Shown: positions 44,599 to 54,422 of the stretch, one piece after another
How the letters are laid out: each line of letters begins with the position of its first letter
Numbering within the stretch: the stretch's first letter is position 1
Origin: Pandoraea terrae
GTDB taxonomy: Bacteria; Pseudomonadota; Gammaproteobacteria; Burkholderiales; Burkholderiaceae
DNA length: 64,000 bases
Direction of reading: 5' to 3'
Assembly (NCBI RefSeq): GCF_902459695.1
Contig: NZ_CABPRZ010000015.1
Coordinates: 1 to 64,000, forward strand
Notes under the pieces: model-generated
Database searches by the model: none
What the model was told of the DNA's origin: nothing
Seen by the model: only the letters and a program-made list of their open reading frames with translations
Position numbers and translations under genes: made by a program

Positions 44599-45194
44599 TG
44601 GTCAAGTCGTCGTCTTCAGCCGTCATTAATCGTCGTGACTTTGTTGCCAGCCTGATCCAGTCCGTGCCGGACGCGCTTGTCGTCACCGGTCTGGGGTCTG
44701 CATCGTACGACGTATTCGCCGCGGGTGACCGCCCCCGGAATTTCTATCTCTGGGGCGCAATGGGCGGAGCATCCTCGCTTGGACTTGGACTGGCGCTAGC
44801 CCAACCGGACAAGCCGGTACTGGTCATCACCGGTGACGGCGAACAACTGATGGGGGTCGGCAGTCTCGGAACCATCGGCGTCAAGCAGCCGAAAAATCTC
44901 ACGATCGTTGTTCTCGACAACGGGCATTTTGGCGAGACGGGGATGCAGCGTAGCCATACGAGCCTTGGCACCGATCTCGTTGCGGTTGCGAAGGGCTTTG
45001 GTATTGCCGATGCGTTTGCTGTCGAGCATCAAAGCGGCGTTTCTGGCGTTGCCGAGCGGGCGAATTCGCGCAGCGGCCCGGTATTGGCCCAGGTGTTCAT
45101 CACGGCAGACGAGCCCCCGCGTGCGCTCCCGCCGCGTGATGGCGTCTACGTCAAGAATCGCTTCCGGGAAGCGCTCGGCTTCGCGCCGTTCTAA
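44598..45194 (+). CDS. ThDP-dependent 2-oxoacid decarboxylase, beta subunit
   Basis: A 198-residue protein from the ATG at 44598 (TAATG overlap), with GGGAGAGAAAG upstream. It is the C-terminal PP domain (ComE-like). The ThDP-diphosphate/Mg motif runs from 'VITGDGEQLMGVGSLGTIG' to 'LTIVVLDNGHFGETG', with D-N where other family members often have N-N. The substrate-defining neighbours (aldehyde dehydrogenase, MHS carrier) do not settle whether the pyruvate carries a sulfo, phosphono or other group. Confidence 0.87.
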   Translation: MVKSSSSAVINRRDFVASLIQSVPDALVVTGLGSASYDVFAAGDRPRNFYLWGAMGGASSLGLGLALAQPDKPVLVITGDGEQLMGVGSLGTIGVKQPKNLTIVVLDNGHFGETGMQRSHTSLGTDLVAVAKGFGIADAFAVEHQSGVSGVAERANSRSGPVLAQVFITADEPPRALPPRDGVYVKNRFREALGFAPF

Positions 45195-45327
45195 GTTTGA
45201 CTGCGTCCCGCACCTGTGCGTACGGGCGCAGGTTGGTATGGGGGACATCTGAACCAGGGCTCCATTGAAGGAGGTTCTGACGAGGTGTCCACCGATCGGT
45301 GCACGGATTGACTTCGAAGAGAGAGTG

Positions 45328-46806
45328 ATGGAACGCTATCGGCTGTATATCGACGGCAAGCACTGCGACCCGGATAACGGAGAGTGGTTGACGAGCGAAA
45401 ACCCGTTTACCGGTCAAGCATGGGCGGAGGTGCCCCGTGGCCAGGCTTCCGACGTCGAGCGGGCGGTGAGCGCGGCGCATCGTGCCTTTGATGCGGGCAC
45501 CTGGCCTGAGCTCAGCGCGAGCGCACGCGGCCTGCTTCTGCATCGATTGGGCGATCGGCTCGCGCAGGAGGCGTCTCGCCTCGCGGAGATCGAGGTCAGG
45601 GACAACGGCAAGTTGTATGCCGAAATGTACGCCCAGATGAACTACTTGCCGCAATGGTTTCGATACTACGGCGGCCTGGCCGACAAAGTCCAGGGCAACG
45701 TCATCCCGCTCGACAAGAAGGGATTCTTCAACTACACGCGCAAGGAGCCGCTCGGGGTTGTTGCCATCATCACCCCCTGGAACTCACCCCTGATGCTGCT
45801 TGCGTGGAAGCTGGCGCCGGCGCTCGCCTCCGGTTGCACAGTCGTGATCAAGCCGTCGGAATTCACGTCCGCCTCGACCTTGGCGTTCGTCCGACTTTTC
45901 GACGAAGTCGGCTTCCCTCCGGGCGTTGTCAACGTCGTGACCGGCTTGGGTAACGAGGTGGGCAGTGCGTTGGTGAGCCATCCCCTGGTGAAGAAGATCA
46001 CGTTCACCGGCGCCGATGGCACGGGACGCCGTATCAATGAACAGGCCGCCAGAGATTTCAAGCACGTCAGCCTGGAACTGGGGGGCAAGTCGCCCAATAT
46101 CGTCTTCGACGACGCGAACATCGACGATGCCGTAAACGGCGCGGTCGCCGGCATCTTCGCCGCCACGGGACAGACGTGTATTGCAGGCTCAAGACTGCTT
46201 GTTCAGGACGGCGTCTACGACGAGGTCGTGAGTCGCGTGGTGGAACTCGCCAAGACGGCCCGGATGGGCGATCCGATGGCGAAGGAAACGCAAGTGGGGC
46301 CCATCACGACAAAGCCTCAGTTCGAGAAGGTGCTCAGCTACATCGAGATTGCGCAAGACGAAGGCGCAACGCTTGTGCTCGGCGGCAAGGTGGCGCAACG
46401 CGCGGAGTGCGGTAACGGATGGTTCATCGAGCCGACGATCTTCACGAACGTCAACAACAAAATGCGAATCGCCCAGGAGGAAGTGTTCGGGCCGGTGCTC
46501 TCGGTCATTCGGTTCAAGGACGAAGCGCAAGCCGTCGACATTGCGAACGACGTGCGATTCGGTCTCGGGGCAGGGGTCTGGACGCGCGATATCGGGCGCG
46601 CATTCCGTATGTCCGAGCGAATCCAATCCGGCACCGTCTGGGTCAACACATACCGCGCCGTGAGCTATATGTCGCCGTTCGGAGGATACAAAGACTCCGG
46701 ACTCGGCCGTGAAAACGGCATCGACGCCATACACGATTTCTTGCAAACGAAGAGCGTCTGGATCAACACAGGGGCTCCGACCGGGAATCCGTTTGTCATT
46801 CGTTGA
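45328..46806 (+). CDS. NAD(P)-dependent aldehyde dehydrogenase
   Basis: A 492-residue ALDH from the ATG at 45328, preceded by GAGAGAG; the frame is open to 45265. Landmarks: 'IITPWNSPLMLLAWKLAPAL', 'KPSEFT', 'ITFTGADGTGRRI', the general base E250 in 'SLELGGKSPNIVF', the catalytic C284 in 'GQTCIAGSRL' and 'EEVFGPVLSVIRF'. It follows the two-subunit decarboxylase by 133 bp and most likely oxidises the aldehyde that enzyme forms to a carboxylic acid. Confidence 0.93.
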   Translation: MERYRLYIDGKHCDPDNGEWLTSENPFTGQAWAEVPRGQASDVERAVSAAHRAFDAGTWPELSASARGLLLHRLGDRLAQEASRLAEIEVRDNGKLYAEMYAQMNYLPQWFRYYGGLADKVQGNVIPLDKKGFFNYTRKEPLGVVAIITPWNSPLMLLAWKLAPALASGCTVVIKPSEFTSASTLAFVRLFDEVGFPPGVVNVVTGLGNEVGSALVSHPLVKKITFTGADGTGRRINEQAARDFKHVSLELGGKSPNIVFDDANIDDAVNGAVAGIFAATGQTCIAGSRLLVQDGVYDEVVSRVVELAKTARMGDPMAKETQVGPITTKPQFEKVLSYIEIAQDEGATLVLGGKVAQRAECGNGWFIEPTIFTNVNNKMRIAQEEVFGPVLSVIRFKDEAQAVDIANDVRFGLGAGVWTRDIGRAFRMSERIQSGTVWVNTYRAVSYMSPFGGYKDSGLGRENGIDAIHDFLQTKSVWINTGAPTGNPFVIR

Positions 46807-46925
46807 GGCACTGACACGATCAGGCGTGGCGCGCGTCACGCCCGATATGGATTCCAGGCGCCCGTGCCCCAGCAGCGAAATGCGACGTCAGAGCGCAATT
46901 TTCCAACCATATTCATGGAGACATC

Positions 46926-48236
46926 ATGTCAGTTGAAACCTTGCACGCTTCCGCCGTGTCGCGCAGCAGCGAGACCCGACGGAGCATAAGGGCCATTCTC
47001 GGTGCATCGTCGGGTAATCTGGTTGAGTGGTTCGATTTTTTCGTATATTCGTTCTGCTCGATCTATTTCGCGCACGCGTTCTTTCCGAGCGACAACCCGA
47101 CCACGCAGTTGCTGAATACGGCGGGGGTATTCGCCGGCGGCTTCCTCATGAGGCCCATCGGTGGCTGGTTGTTCGGACGGATTGCCGACAAATACGGGCG
47201 GCGCGCCTCGATGATCATCTCGGTGTTGATGATGTGTGCGGGCTCGTTGATCATTGCCGTGTTGCCCACATATGCCACGATCGGAGCCGCCGCGCCGGCC
47301 CTGTTGATCGCCGCGCGTTGTTTTCAAGGTCTTTCCGTCGGTGGCGAATATGGCACGAGTGCCACCTACATGAGTGAGGTGGCAGTAGCGGGGCGCCGCG
47401 GATTTTTCGCTTCGTTCCAGTATGTCACCGTGATTGGTGGTCAAGTGCTGGCGTTGCTTGTCGTAGTCGTTCTCCAGCAGTTGCTGTCTCTCGACGAATT
47501 GCGTGCCTGGGGCTGGCGCATTCCGTTTGCAATCGGCGCATTCGCCGCGCTGATATCCCTGTATCTGCGGAAGTCCCTGGAGGAAACATCGTCCAGCGCG
47601 ACGCGCGCCCGTGCCGACGCGGGAACGCTGCGCGGTCTGTTTACCCATAAGCGCGCGATTGCCACCGTCGTTGGATTCACTGCGGGCGGTTCGCTGGTTT
47701 TCTATACGTTCACCACCTATATGCAGAAGTACCTGGTGAACACGGCGGGCATGAATCCGAAGACGGCGAGCGGTGTGATGACCGCTGCGCTGATCACCTA
47801 CATGCTGATGCAACCTGTTTTCGGCGCGCTTTCAGATCGTATCGGACGGCGTAAGTCGATGGTTCTGTTCGGCGTATTTTCAACGATCGGCACCGTGCCC
47901 ATCCTGTACGCGCTCAAAGGGGTAAGCAATCCGTACGTCGCCTTCGGTTTGGTGATCGTCGCGCTTGCGATCATCAGCCTCTATACGTCCATCAGTGGAC
48001 TGATTAAGGCCGAAATGTTTCCCCCCGAGGTTCGCTGTCTGGGTGTGGGTTTGTCGTACGCGGTGGCGAACGCGATATTCGGTGGCTCTGCAGAATACGT
48101 GGCCCTCTGGCTCAAGTCTGTCGGACGCGAGCCGGCCTTCTATTGGTATGTGACCGCCTTGTGTGGGATCGCAGGCATTGTTTCGTTCTGCATGCGCGAC
48201 CCGTCAAAAGAGGGATACTTGCGCGGTGCGAAGTAG
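46926..48236 (+). CDS. MFS transporter, metabolite:H+ symporter (MHS/KgtP) type
   Basis: A 436-residue 12-helix carrier with the MHS signatures '[20 protein letters not shown]', '[23 protein letters not shown]' across residues ~76-98, and '[20 protein letters not shown]'. Relatives carry 2-oxoglutarate, citrate, proline or shikimate. It ends module (f) and would bring in the substrate of the decarboxylase or export the acid product. Confidence 0.93.
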   Translation: MSVETLHASAVSRSSETRRSIRAILGASSGNLVEWFDFFVYSFCSIYFAHAFFPSDNPTTQLLNTAGVFAGGFLMRPIGGWLFGRIADKYGRRASMIISVLMMCAGSLIIAVLPTYATIGAAAPALLIAARCFQGLSVGGEYGTSATYMSEVAVAGRRGFFASFQYVTVIGGQVLALLVVVVLQQLLSLDELRAWGWRIPFAIGAFAALISLYLRKSLEETSSSATRARADAGTLRGLFTHKRAIATVVGFTAGGSLVFYTFTTYMQKYLVNTAGMNPKTASGVMTAALITYMLMQPVFGALSDRIGRRKSMVLFGVFSTIGTVPILYALKGVSNPYVAFGLVIVALAIISLYTSISGLIKAEMFPPEVRCLGVGLSYAVANAIFGGSAEYVALWLKSVGREPAFYWYVTALCGIAGIVSFCMRDPSKEGYLRGAK

Positions 48237-48286
48237 GCGGGTTGGGCATCTTGTCCTGATCCATACCTTCAAAGCGTTCTTTACCC

Positions 48287-49204
48287 ATGAATCTTCGGCA
48301 TCTACAATTTTTTGTCGTGCTCGCGGAAGAGTTGAACTTCAGTCGGGCTGCAGAGCGGCTACACGTCGCACAACCCGCTTTGAGTCAACAGATTCGAGTG
48401 CTCGAGGATCGCATGGGTACCCGGCTCGTCGATCGTGGCAGCCGCCCGCTGAGTCTGACTGAGGCCGGCCGCTATTTTTGCATTGAGGCACGACAGATCC
48501 TGGAGAGCTTTGAGCAGGCTACGCTGGGCACGCGTGAGATAGGGCTCGGTCGGCGTGGCTGGCTTGGCATCGGTTTTACCCGTTCAGCCATGTATAGCGT
48601 GCTCCCGCCGGCACTCAAAGCATTCCATCGGAAGTTCCCGGACGTCGAGTTAAAGCTTTTCGAAATGCTCACAGAGGAGCAGGCCGATGCGTTGCATGAA
48701 AAACGCATTCACGTTGGCATTGGCCGGCAGGTGCAGCCGATTGCGGGATGCACGATGCTTTTACTACTCCGTGAACACGTGATGATCGCTCTGCCTTCGG
48801 ACCACCCGCTCGCGTCCTGCAAGGCCGTTCGTATGGAGGAGCTCGCCGACTCACCTCTGGTGCTTTACCCAAAGCATCAGAGCGCGAACTTTGCGCGTTT
48901 CGTTGAGTCGTTGTACCGGGACGCAGGGCTCACCCCATATGTGGCCTACCAGGCTTACGAGATTCAGACTGCTATCGCGCTCGTCGCCGCGGGGCTCGGC
49001 ATCACCTTCGTTGGCGAGTCGGTCGCCCGGCTCGGTCGCTCGGATGTGGTGTACAGGCCCCTGCTCGGGGCCGGGTTGGCGCAGACAACTACGCTTGCCG
49101 CGAGCTTTCGAACCGAGGACGACTCGATTCATCTTCGGGCATTCCTTGATTCGTTTGGCCTGCAATTGCCGTCACCCGACGAAACTATAAGAAAAACCCA
49201 ATAG
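48287..49204 (+). CDS. LysR-family transcriptional regulator (module g)
   Basis: A 305-residue LTTR of the BenM/CatM-like type ('MNLRHLQFFVVLAEELNFSR', HTH 'AAERLHVAQPALSQQIRVLE'). It lies between the MHS carrier and a pair of RraA genes on the same strand. The gap of 86 bp to the first RraA gene leaves room for a promoter. Confidence 0.9.
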   Translation: MNLRHLQFFVVLAEELNFSRAAERLHVAQPALSQQIRVLEDRMGTRLVDRGSRPLSLTEAGRYFCIEARQILESFEQATLGTREIGLGRRGWLGIGFTRSAMYSVLPPALKAFHRKFPDVELKLFEMLTEEQADALHEKRIHVGIGRQVQPIAGCTMLLLLREHVMIALPSDHPLASCKAVRMEELADSPLVLYPKHQSANFARFVESLYRDAGLTPYVAYQAYEIQTAIALVAAGLGITFVGESVARLGRSDVVYRPLLGAGLAQTTTLAASFRTEDDSIHLRAFLDSFGLQLPSPDETIRKTQ

Positions 49205-49290
49205 AAGAATAACAAGCTGGTCTTGGACGTCCCAGGGTCTCGTTCGTACCATGAGGTATCACTTCCTCATTCACGATCGGAGACAAGACC

Positions 49291-49983
49291 ATGCAAACCA
49301 CGCTGTCACACGCACCAGTCGCTGCGCCGGAATGCCCGGCGATTCCTCATGAATACACCACGCTCTCCGCGGCGGAGGTGTCGGACGCCCTGGACAAACT
49401 CGGACTGCCCGGTAGCGCGCTGGGCATCGCGCCTATCGGAACCGAGCCGCGTATGCTCGGTCGCGCATTCACGGTTCGCTACGCTCCGGTCGATCTGGAG
49501 CCGGGTACGGTTGGCGACTACATCGACGACGTACCCGCCGGTAGCGTGGTGGTGCTCGATAACGCGGGGCGCGTCGACTGCACTGTGTGGGGCGGAATCT
49601 TGACTGAAGTCGCTTCGCGTACGGGGATCACGGGCACGGTCATCAATGGTGCGTGCCGTGATGGCGCGGCGGCGGGACAATTTGGGTACCCGATTTTTAG
49701 CCGCGGCCGCTTTATGCGTACCGGCAAAGACCGCGTCCAGGTTGCGGAGGTAAATGGCGTCGTATCGCTTGGCGACGTGCGGGTTCGACCCGGAGACATT
49801 TTGCTGGGCGATGGCGACGGCGTGGTCGTGATTCCGCGCGAGAGAGAAACGGAAGTTCTTCAAATCGCATTGCGTACACGCGCGGCGGAGGAAAAGATCA
49901 TCGCCAGCTTTCGCGACGGTAAAAGTCTCACGGACGCACGGAACGAGCACAACTATCACACACTGCAACGGATCCAAAAATGA
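49291..49983 (+). CDS. RraA-family protein lacking the motif aspartate (subtype A)
   Basis: A 230-residue RraA-fold protein. The family aldolase pattern D-X20-R-D is altered: R123-D124 ('GACRDGAA') are present, but the upstream Asp position is G102 ('CTVWGGILTE'). The same subtype protein at 53757 has Asp there ('CTVWGDIMTQ'). Other shared subtype blocks are 'GTVGDYIDDVPAGSVVVLDN' and 'GRFMRTGKDRVQV'. It overlaps the next RraA gene by 4 bp (ATGA), and that partner has the intact motif, so this may be a non-catalytic or altered partner subunit. That role is inferred. Confidence 0.82.
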   Translation: MQTTLSHAPVAAPECPAIPHEYTTLSAAEVSDALDKLGLPGSALGIAPIGTEPRMLGRAFTVRYAPVDLEPGTVGDYIDDVPAGSVVVLDNAGRVDCTVWGGILTEVASRTGITGTVINGACRDGAAAGQFGYPIFSRGRFMRTGKDRVQVAEVNGVVSLGDVRVRPGDILLGDGDGVVVIPRERETEVLQIALRTRAAEEKIIASFRDGKSLTDARNEHNYHTLQRIQK

Positions 49984-50603
49984 ATCGTCCCGATTTGTTT
50001 ACGCAAGCTTTGCGTTATGGCTCCGCGACGTTGCACGAAGCGTTCAACCGCCAAGGCGACCTGCCGGCAACGATTCGTGCCGCCGCACGTCGTATTCCGC
50101 TCGCAGGTCCGGCGTTGACGGTCTCAACGTTGCCGGGGAACAACCTGTTGATTCATCGCGCGCTTGCGCAAGCCAAGGCAGGCGACGTACTTGTTGTTGC
50201 GATGACCGAACTGACAGACGGCTGTCACGAATTTGGTTACTGGGGCGACATTCTGACCGCGGCGGCAATCGAGAAGGGCGTTGCCGGCCTTGTGATCGAC
50301 GGCTGCGTGCGTGATATCGCGGCCATCGAGGCAATGGGTTTCCCGGTATATGCACGCGGCACGGCCATTCGCGGGACAACCAAGGTTGCGCAAGGAGAAG
50401 TCGGCGGTACGGTGCGCATCGGGCATGTGGAAATAGCGCGTGGCGATCTCGTGGTCGCGGACACTGACGGGGTTGTCGCGATTCCTGTCTCGTCAATCGA
50501 CGAAGTCCTCGAGCTTGCCGAACAACGAGAAGAGAAAGAGCGCCAGATCGTCGAGAAAATCAGAAGCGGTCACACCACACTCGAACTGTACGGGTTCAGC
50601 TAA
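49980..50603 (+). CDS. RraA-family aldolase/decarboxylase, canonical motif
   Basis: A 207-residue protein with the complete D90-X20-R111-D112 pattern ('YWGDILTA' ... 'GCVRDIAA') and the pyruvate-binding loop region 'LPGNNLLIHRALAQAKAGDV'. This fits 4-hydroxy-4-methyl-2-oxoglutarate aldolase or oxaloacetate decarboxylase-type enzymes that release pyruvate. It is translationally coupled to the D-to-G RraA protein upstream and followed 73 bp later by an MFS carrier. The substrate is unknown. Confidence 0.85.
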   Translation: MNRPDLFTQALRYGSATLHEAFNRQGDLPATIRAAARRIPLAGPALTVSTLPGNNLLIHRALAQAKAGDVLVVAMTELTDGCHEFGYWGDILTAAAIEKGVAGLVIDGCVRDIAAIEAMGFPVYARGTAIRGTTKVAQGEVGGTVRIGHVEIARGDLVVADTDGVVAIPVSSIDEVLELAEQREEKERQIVEKIRSGHTTLELYGFS

Positions 50604-50676
50604 CCATCTGTATTTTGATTGACGCTTCGACGAGGCATCGAAGCGCGAGTGGACTTCCCCTGGATGGAGACAAATC

Positions 50677-51984
50677 ATGACGTATGAGCACGAAACGCTC
50701 ACGATGAGAAAGGTGTATCGGCGACTGGTGCCGTTTCTGTTCCTTCTTCTCGTGATCAACTATCTTGACCGTGTCAACATTGGATTCGCCGCACTGCGGA
50801 TGAATCAGGAGCTTGGCCTCAGTTCAACTGCGTTCGGATTCGGTGCCGGCGTGTTCTTCGTGGGGTATGCGCTGTTCGAGGTTCCTGGTAACGCAGTATT
50901 GTCCCGCATAGGCGCGCGCCGTTGGATTGGCATTATCTTGATCGGATGGGGGGTGGCGTCGGGAGCCATGGCGTTCGTGCCAAACGAAACCTCCTTCTAC
51001 GTATTGCGCTTTCTTGTGGGTGCCGCCGAAGCCGGATTCATGCCGGGCGTCATCGCCTATCTGGCGACCTGGTTCCCCTCGCGCTACCGTTCTCGCGCCA
51101 ATGCCGGCGTCGTCGTCGCAACAGCCTTGGCCTCGGCGATCGGCTCGCCGATGTCAAGTCTTCTCATGAAATGGAACGATGGCGTGCTTGGCATGTCAGG
51201 CTGGCGCTGGATGTTCATTTATGAAGCGATGCCCGCGGTACTTCTGGGCTTTGTGGTGTTTTACTGGCTGACTGACGCACCTGAGCGTGCGAAGTGGCTC
51301 ACGCAGACTGAACGGGAGTGGCTGAGCGCCGAGCTGAGCGCAGAACGGCGCCATTTGGCCGCGACTTCGAAATACTCACTTGTGCAGGTACTCAAACTCC
51401 GCAAGGTATGGGCGTTGTCGGCACTGTTTTCGTGCTTTCTTTGTGCGCTTTACGGGGTGTTGTTGTGGGCGCCGCAGATCGTCAAGAGCTTTGGTCATTT
51501 GACGGACATTGAGGTGGGCCTGCTGGGTTCGTTGCCTTTCTGCTGTGCTGCTATTGCAATGCCGCTCATTGCCCGACGGTCGGATCGCCGTAATGAGCGA
51601 CGCTTACATGTTGCGGCCTCGATGAGCGTAGGCGGCATCGCGCTGCTACTGAGCGCTTGCGCTTCGAACCCCTATATTGCGTTCATGTTGTTGTGCGTTG
51701 CTGCGGCAGGGATTTGGGGAAGCCTGGGTGTTTTCTGGAGCATGACCAGTACGTTTTTGGCGGGGCCGGCAGCGGCACTTGGCATTGCGGTAATCAATAC
51801 GCTGGCGCAAGTCGGCGGGTTCATCGGGCCATCCTCAGTTGGGTTTATCAAGGACCGCACTGGTAGCTTCAGCCTGGCTTTGGCGGTCCTTGCCGGCTTT
51901 GCACTACTTGCCTCTTTGATTGCCTACCGACTCGACGACTCAACGACGACGCAAATGAAAGGGGCGATGTTTTCTGCCAATTGA
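50677..51984 (+). CDS. MFS transporter, anion:cation symporter (ACS) type
   Basis: A 435-residue carrier with the ACS pattern 'FLLLVINYLDRVNIGFAALR', 'GYALFEVPGNAVLSRIGARR' and 'VGAAEAGFMPGVIAYLATWF'. The start has GGAGA upstream. ACS carriers import organic acids such as tartrate, galactarate or phthalate. It is the last gene of module (g) and should carry the substrate handled by the RraA pair. Confidence 0.92.
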   Translation: MTYEHETLTMRKVYRRLVPFLFLLLVINYLDRVNIGFAALRMNQELGLSSTAFGFGAGVFFVGYALFEVPGNAVLSRIGARRWIGIILIGWGVASGAMAFVPNETSFYVLRFLVGAAEAGFMPGVIAYLATWFPSRYRSRANAGVVVATALASAIGSPMSSLLMKWNDGVLGMSGWRWMFIYEAMPAVLLGFVVFYWLTDAPERAKWLTQTEREWLSAELSAERRHLAATSKYSLVQVLKLRKVWALSALFSCFLCALYGVLLWAPQIVKSFGHLTDIEVGLLGSLPFCCAAIAMPLIARRSDRRNERRLHVAASMSVGGIALLLSACASNPYIAFMLLCVAAAGIWGSLGVFWSMTSTFLAGPAAALGIAVINTLAQVGGFIGPSSVGFIKDRTGSFSLALAVLAGFALLASLIAYRLDDSTTTQMKGAMFSAN

Positions 51985-52061
51985 GATTGGGGCTGCAGCT
52001 AGCGGACTTGATGAGCGGCGCAAGTGTCGGGGCAGTCCTGACACGAAGCTGCCGCTGTAAG

Positions 52062-52988
52062 TTACACAACCGTCGAACTGGCGCGCTTCGGTCGCTGTGC
52101 GGCAGTCGTCAGCAAGGCGACGACTGCATTCACCAGTGGGTTTTCACGCGCCGAACTCCAGGCCATTGCCGTTGTCACCACACTCATCTTTTCCTTCAAC
52201 GGACGGAATACGACGTTCTCGGGCGCCAGTTTCTTCAGCGAGGCGGGGACGAGCGCGATGCCCTGTCCACACCCGACAAACGCAACCTGCGATGCGACCG
52301 ACCGAACCTCGTGAAGCACTCGCGGTGAAAACCCACTGGATCTGCAGGACGCCACCAGACTGTCGAAATACACAGGACTAACCTGGCGTGAAAACATCAC
52401 GAAGTCTTCGTCCGAAAGGGACGCCAGACGGATGCGCGATTGATCCGCCATCGGGTGCGTTCGTGGCATGGCGACCGCCAGTCTGTCTTGCGCCAACGGC
52501 ATGGACCGGATTGTCCCCCCGAGCTCCCCCTCCAGCCGGGCAAAGGCCAGATCGATGTCGCCGGCCACAAGCGCCGGAATGGCTTCGGCGCTATCGATTT
52601 CCTTGACCGATACCGTCAGGTGCGGATAGTCGGACTTTAGCCGTTCGACGAGCGGCGGCAGAACATCGAGCATCGCCGACGATATCGCGCCAATGGTCAG
52701 GACGCCACTTCGACCAGCGACAGCCTCGCGTACCGCCAGTTCGAGGCGCTCCAGTTGTTCCGCAAATTTGCGCACTGCCGGCAGGATCGCAGCCCCCATC
52801 GGGGTCAGTTGCGCGCCACGTCGCGAGCGTTCGAACAATTTGACCTTCAACGCCAATTCGAGGGCCTGGATCTGCTCGGTCAGAGGTGGCTGGGACATGT
52901 TCAGGCGCTTGGCCGCGCGCCCGAAATTCTCCTCCTCGGCAACCACCAGGAAGAGCCACAGATGACGGACGAGTCGGAAATTGATCAT
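52062..52988 (-). CDS. LysR-family transcriptional regulator (module h)
   Basis: A 308-residue LTTR ('RLVRHLWLFLVVAEEENFGR', HTH 'AAKRLNMSQPPLTEQIQALE') with a standard effector domain. It is divergent from the RraA-RraA-aminotransferase-hydrolase operon starting at 53095, which it most likely controls. It is not close to the three paralogous regulators of modules a-d. Confidence 0.9.
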   Translation of the reverse strand: MINFRLVRHLWLFLVVAEEENFGRAAKRLNMSQPPLTEQIQALELALKVKLFERSRRGAQLTPMGAAILPAVRKFAEQLERLELAVREAVAGRSGVLTIGAISSAMLDVLPPLVERLKSDYPHLTVSVKEIDSAEAIPALVAGDIDLAFARLEGELGGTIRSMPLAQDRLAVAMPRTHPMADQSRIRLASLSDEDFVMFSRQVSPVYFDSLVASCRSSGFSPRVLHEVRSVASQVAFVGCGQGIALVPASLKKLAPENVVFRPLKEKMSVVTTAMAWSSARENPLVNAVVALLTTAAQRPKRASSTVV

Positions 52989-53094
52989 GATCTATTGATA
53001 GGTTTTGCGTATCAAATGCTTAAATTTTACGGAATATACATATTGAACTGTAGGTGTGAAAGTGCGACATCGCAACCAACGTTCGACCACACCC

Positions 53095-53760
53095 ATGACC
53101 CAAACGTCCCTGCTTGATCGTCTTGCCGCGTTAGATACCAATACCGTGTCTGACGCGCTGGATTTCCTTGGTTTGCCCGGCGCGACTTTCGGCCTGCGTC
53201 CGTTATGGGATTGCCCGAAGATCGTCGGGCGCGCGAGCACCATTCAGCTGGGGCCGAAGACGGACAGCAAGCCGACGGTCCACCTCATTTCTCCTGTCAT
53301 CGCAGAAATCGCGTCGGACGACCGGGTACTGGTCATCGCCGGGGGGACCGACGGCATCTCGTGTTGGGGGGACATCCTGGCCAGTGCGGCCCAGTTCAAG
53401 CGGGTCAGGGGTTCGGTGATCGATGGCATGAGCCGGGACATCGAGGGCAGCGAATCGATCGGGTACCCGGTCTTTGGCCGAGGAGTGACCATGATCAGCG
53501 CGCGCAATCGTGTCGTCCAGTTGTCTTCGGGGGAACCCGTCAGAATCGCAGGCGTCGTGGTTTGTGAAGACGACTATGTCATCGCCGACCGCTGCGGTAC
53601 CGTCTTCGTGCCGGCCGCACGCATCGAAGAAGCGATCGAACTGGGCGAACGAATTGCTCGGCGTCAGGACGTCATGGTGCAGGCCGTGCGAGGCGGGCGA
53701 TCGGTGACCGACGTCATGCACGACAAGGAATTTGAAGCCATCAAGGAAGGGAGAAAATGA
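53095..53760 (+). CDS. RraA-family aldolase/decarboxylase (subtype B)
   Basis: A 221-residue protein from the ATG at 53095 ('MTQTSLLDRLAALDTNTVSD'); an earlier in-frame ATG at 53056 is less likely. The D93-X20-R114-D115 pattern is intact ('SCWGDILAS' ... 'GMSRDIEGS'). It diverges from the other RraA proteins in the pyruvate-loop region ('IQLGPKTDSKPTVHLISP'). It overlaps the following subtype A gene by 4 bp (ATGA), so the two may form a mixed oligomer or act in sequence. Confidence 0.83.
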   Translation: MTQTSLLDRLAALDTNTVSDALDFLGLPGATFGLRPLWDCPKIVGRASTIQLGPKTDSKPTVHLISPVIAEIASDDRVLVIAGGTDGISCWGDILASAAQFKRVRGSVIDGMSRDIEGSESIGYPVFGRGVTMISARNRVVQLSSGEPVRIAGVVVCEDDYVIADRCGTVFVPAARIEEAIELGERIARRQDVMVQAVRGGRSVTDVMHDKEFEAIKEGRK

Positions 53761-54422
53761 TGAATCACGAAGATCAGGAACTCGTCGCGCTGTTTGCCGG
53801 GCTCGATACGCCAGGCGTCTCAGACGCCATGGATAAACTGGGACTTCCCGGACAATGTCTCGGCATTGCGCCGTTGGAAAACTACGCCGGCGTTGTCGTC
53901 GGGCCGGCGTTTACGGTCAAGTATGTGCCCGCGCGCACGCCCGCGGGAACGGTCGGTGATTTCATCGATGATGTCGGTGAAGGCGATCTGGTGGTGATCG
54001 ACAACAACGGGCGTACTGATTGCACTGTGTGGGGTGACATCATGACCCAGTATGCGGGTATGAGAAAGATCGCCGGCACCGTCATCGATGGCGTGTGCCG
54101 CGATGTGACAAGAGCCCTTGGTGACGGCTACCCATTGTTTACCAAAGGTCGCTTCATGCGCACCGGAAAAGACCGGGTCCAGGTCGAAGCGGTCAACGTC
54201 CCCGTGTCCATCGGTACCGCACGGGCTTGCGCACGTGACATCATTGTTGCCGATGCCAACGGCGTCGTTGCTGTCCCACGCGAACGCGCACGCGAAGTTG
54301 CCGCCACGGCACGCCAGATTGAAGCCGTTGAAGCGGACATCCGGGCTCAGATCTCACAAGGCAAGACACTCGGGCAGGCGCGCGAGGCGTTGGGGTATCA
54401 CACCTTGCAGCGGAAGGCATGA
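53757..54422 (+). CDS. RraA-family aldolase/decarboxylase (subtype A, intact motif)
   Basis: A 221-residue protein closely similar to the one at 49291 (shared 'LGIAPL', 'GTVGDFIDDV', 'GRFMRTGKDRVQV', C-terminal 'YHTLQR'), but with the full D94-X20-R115-D116 pattern. Tandem ATGs at 53757 and 53760 are both possible starts. It overlaps both neighbours by 4 bp, placing it in the middle of a translationally coupled RraA-RraA-aminotransferase operon. Confidence 0.85.
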   Translation: MMNHEDQELVALFAGLDTPGVSDAMDKLGLPGQCLGIAPLENYAGVVVGPAFTVKYVPARTPAGTVGDFIDDVGEGDLVVIDNNGRTDCTVWGDIMTQYAGMRKIAGTVIDGVCRDVTRALGDGYPLFTKGRFMRTGKDRVQVEAVNVPVSIGTARACARDIIVADANGVVAVPRERAREVAATARQIEAVEADIRAQISQGKTLGQAREALGYHTLQRKA

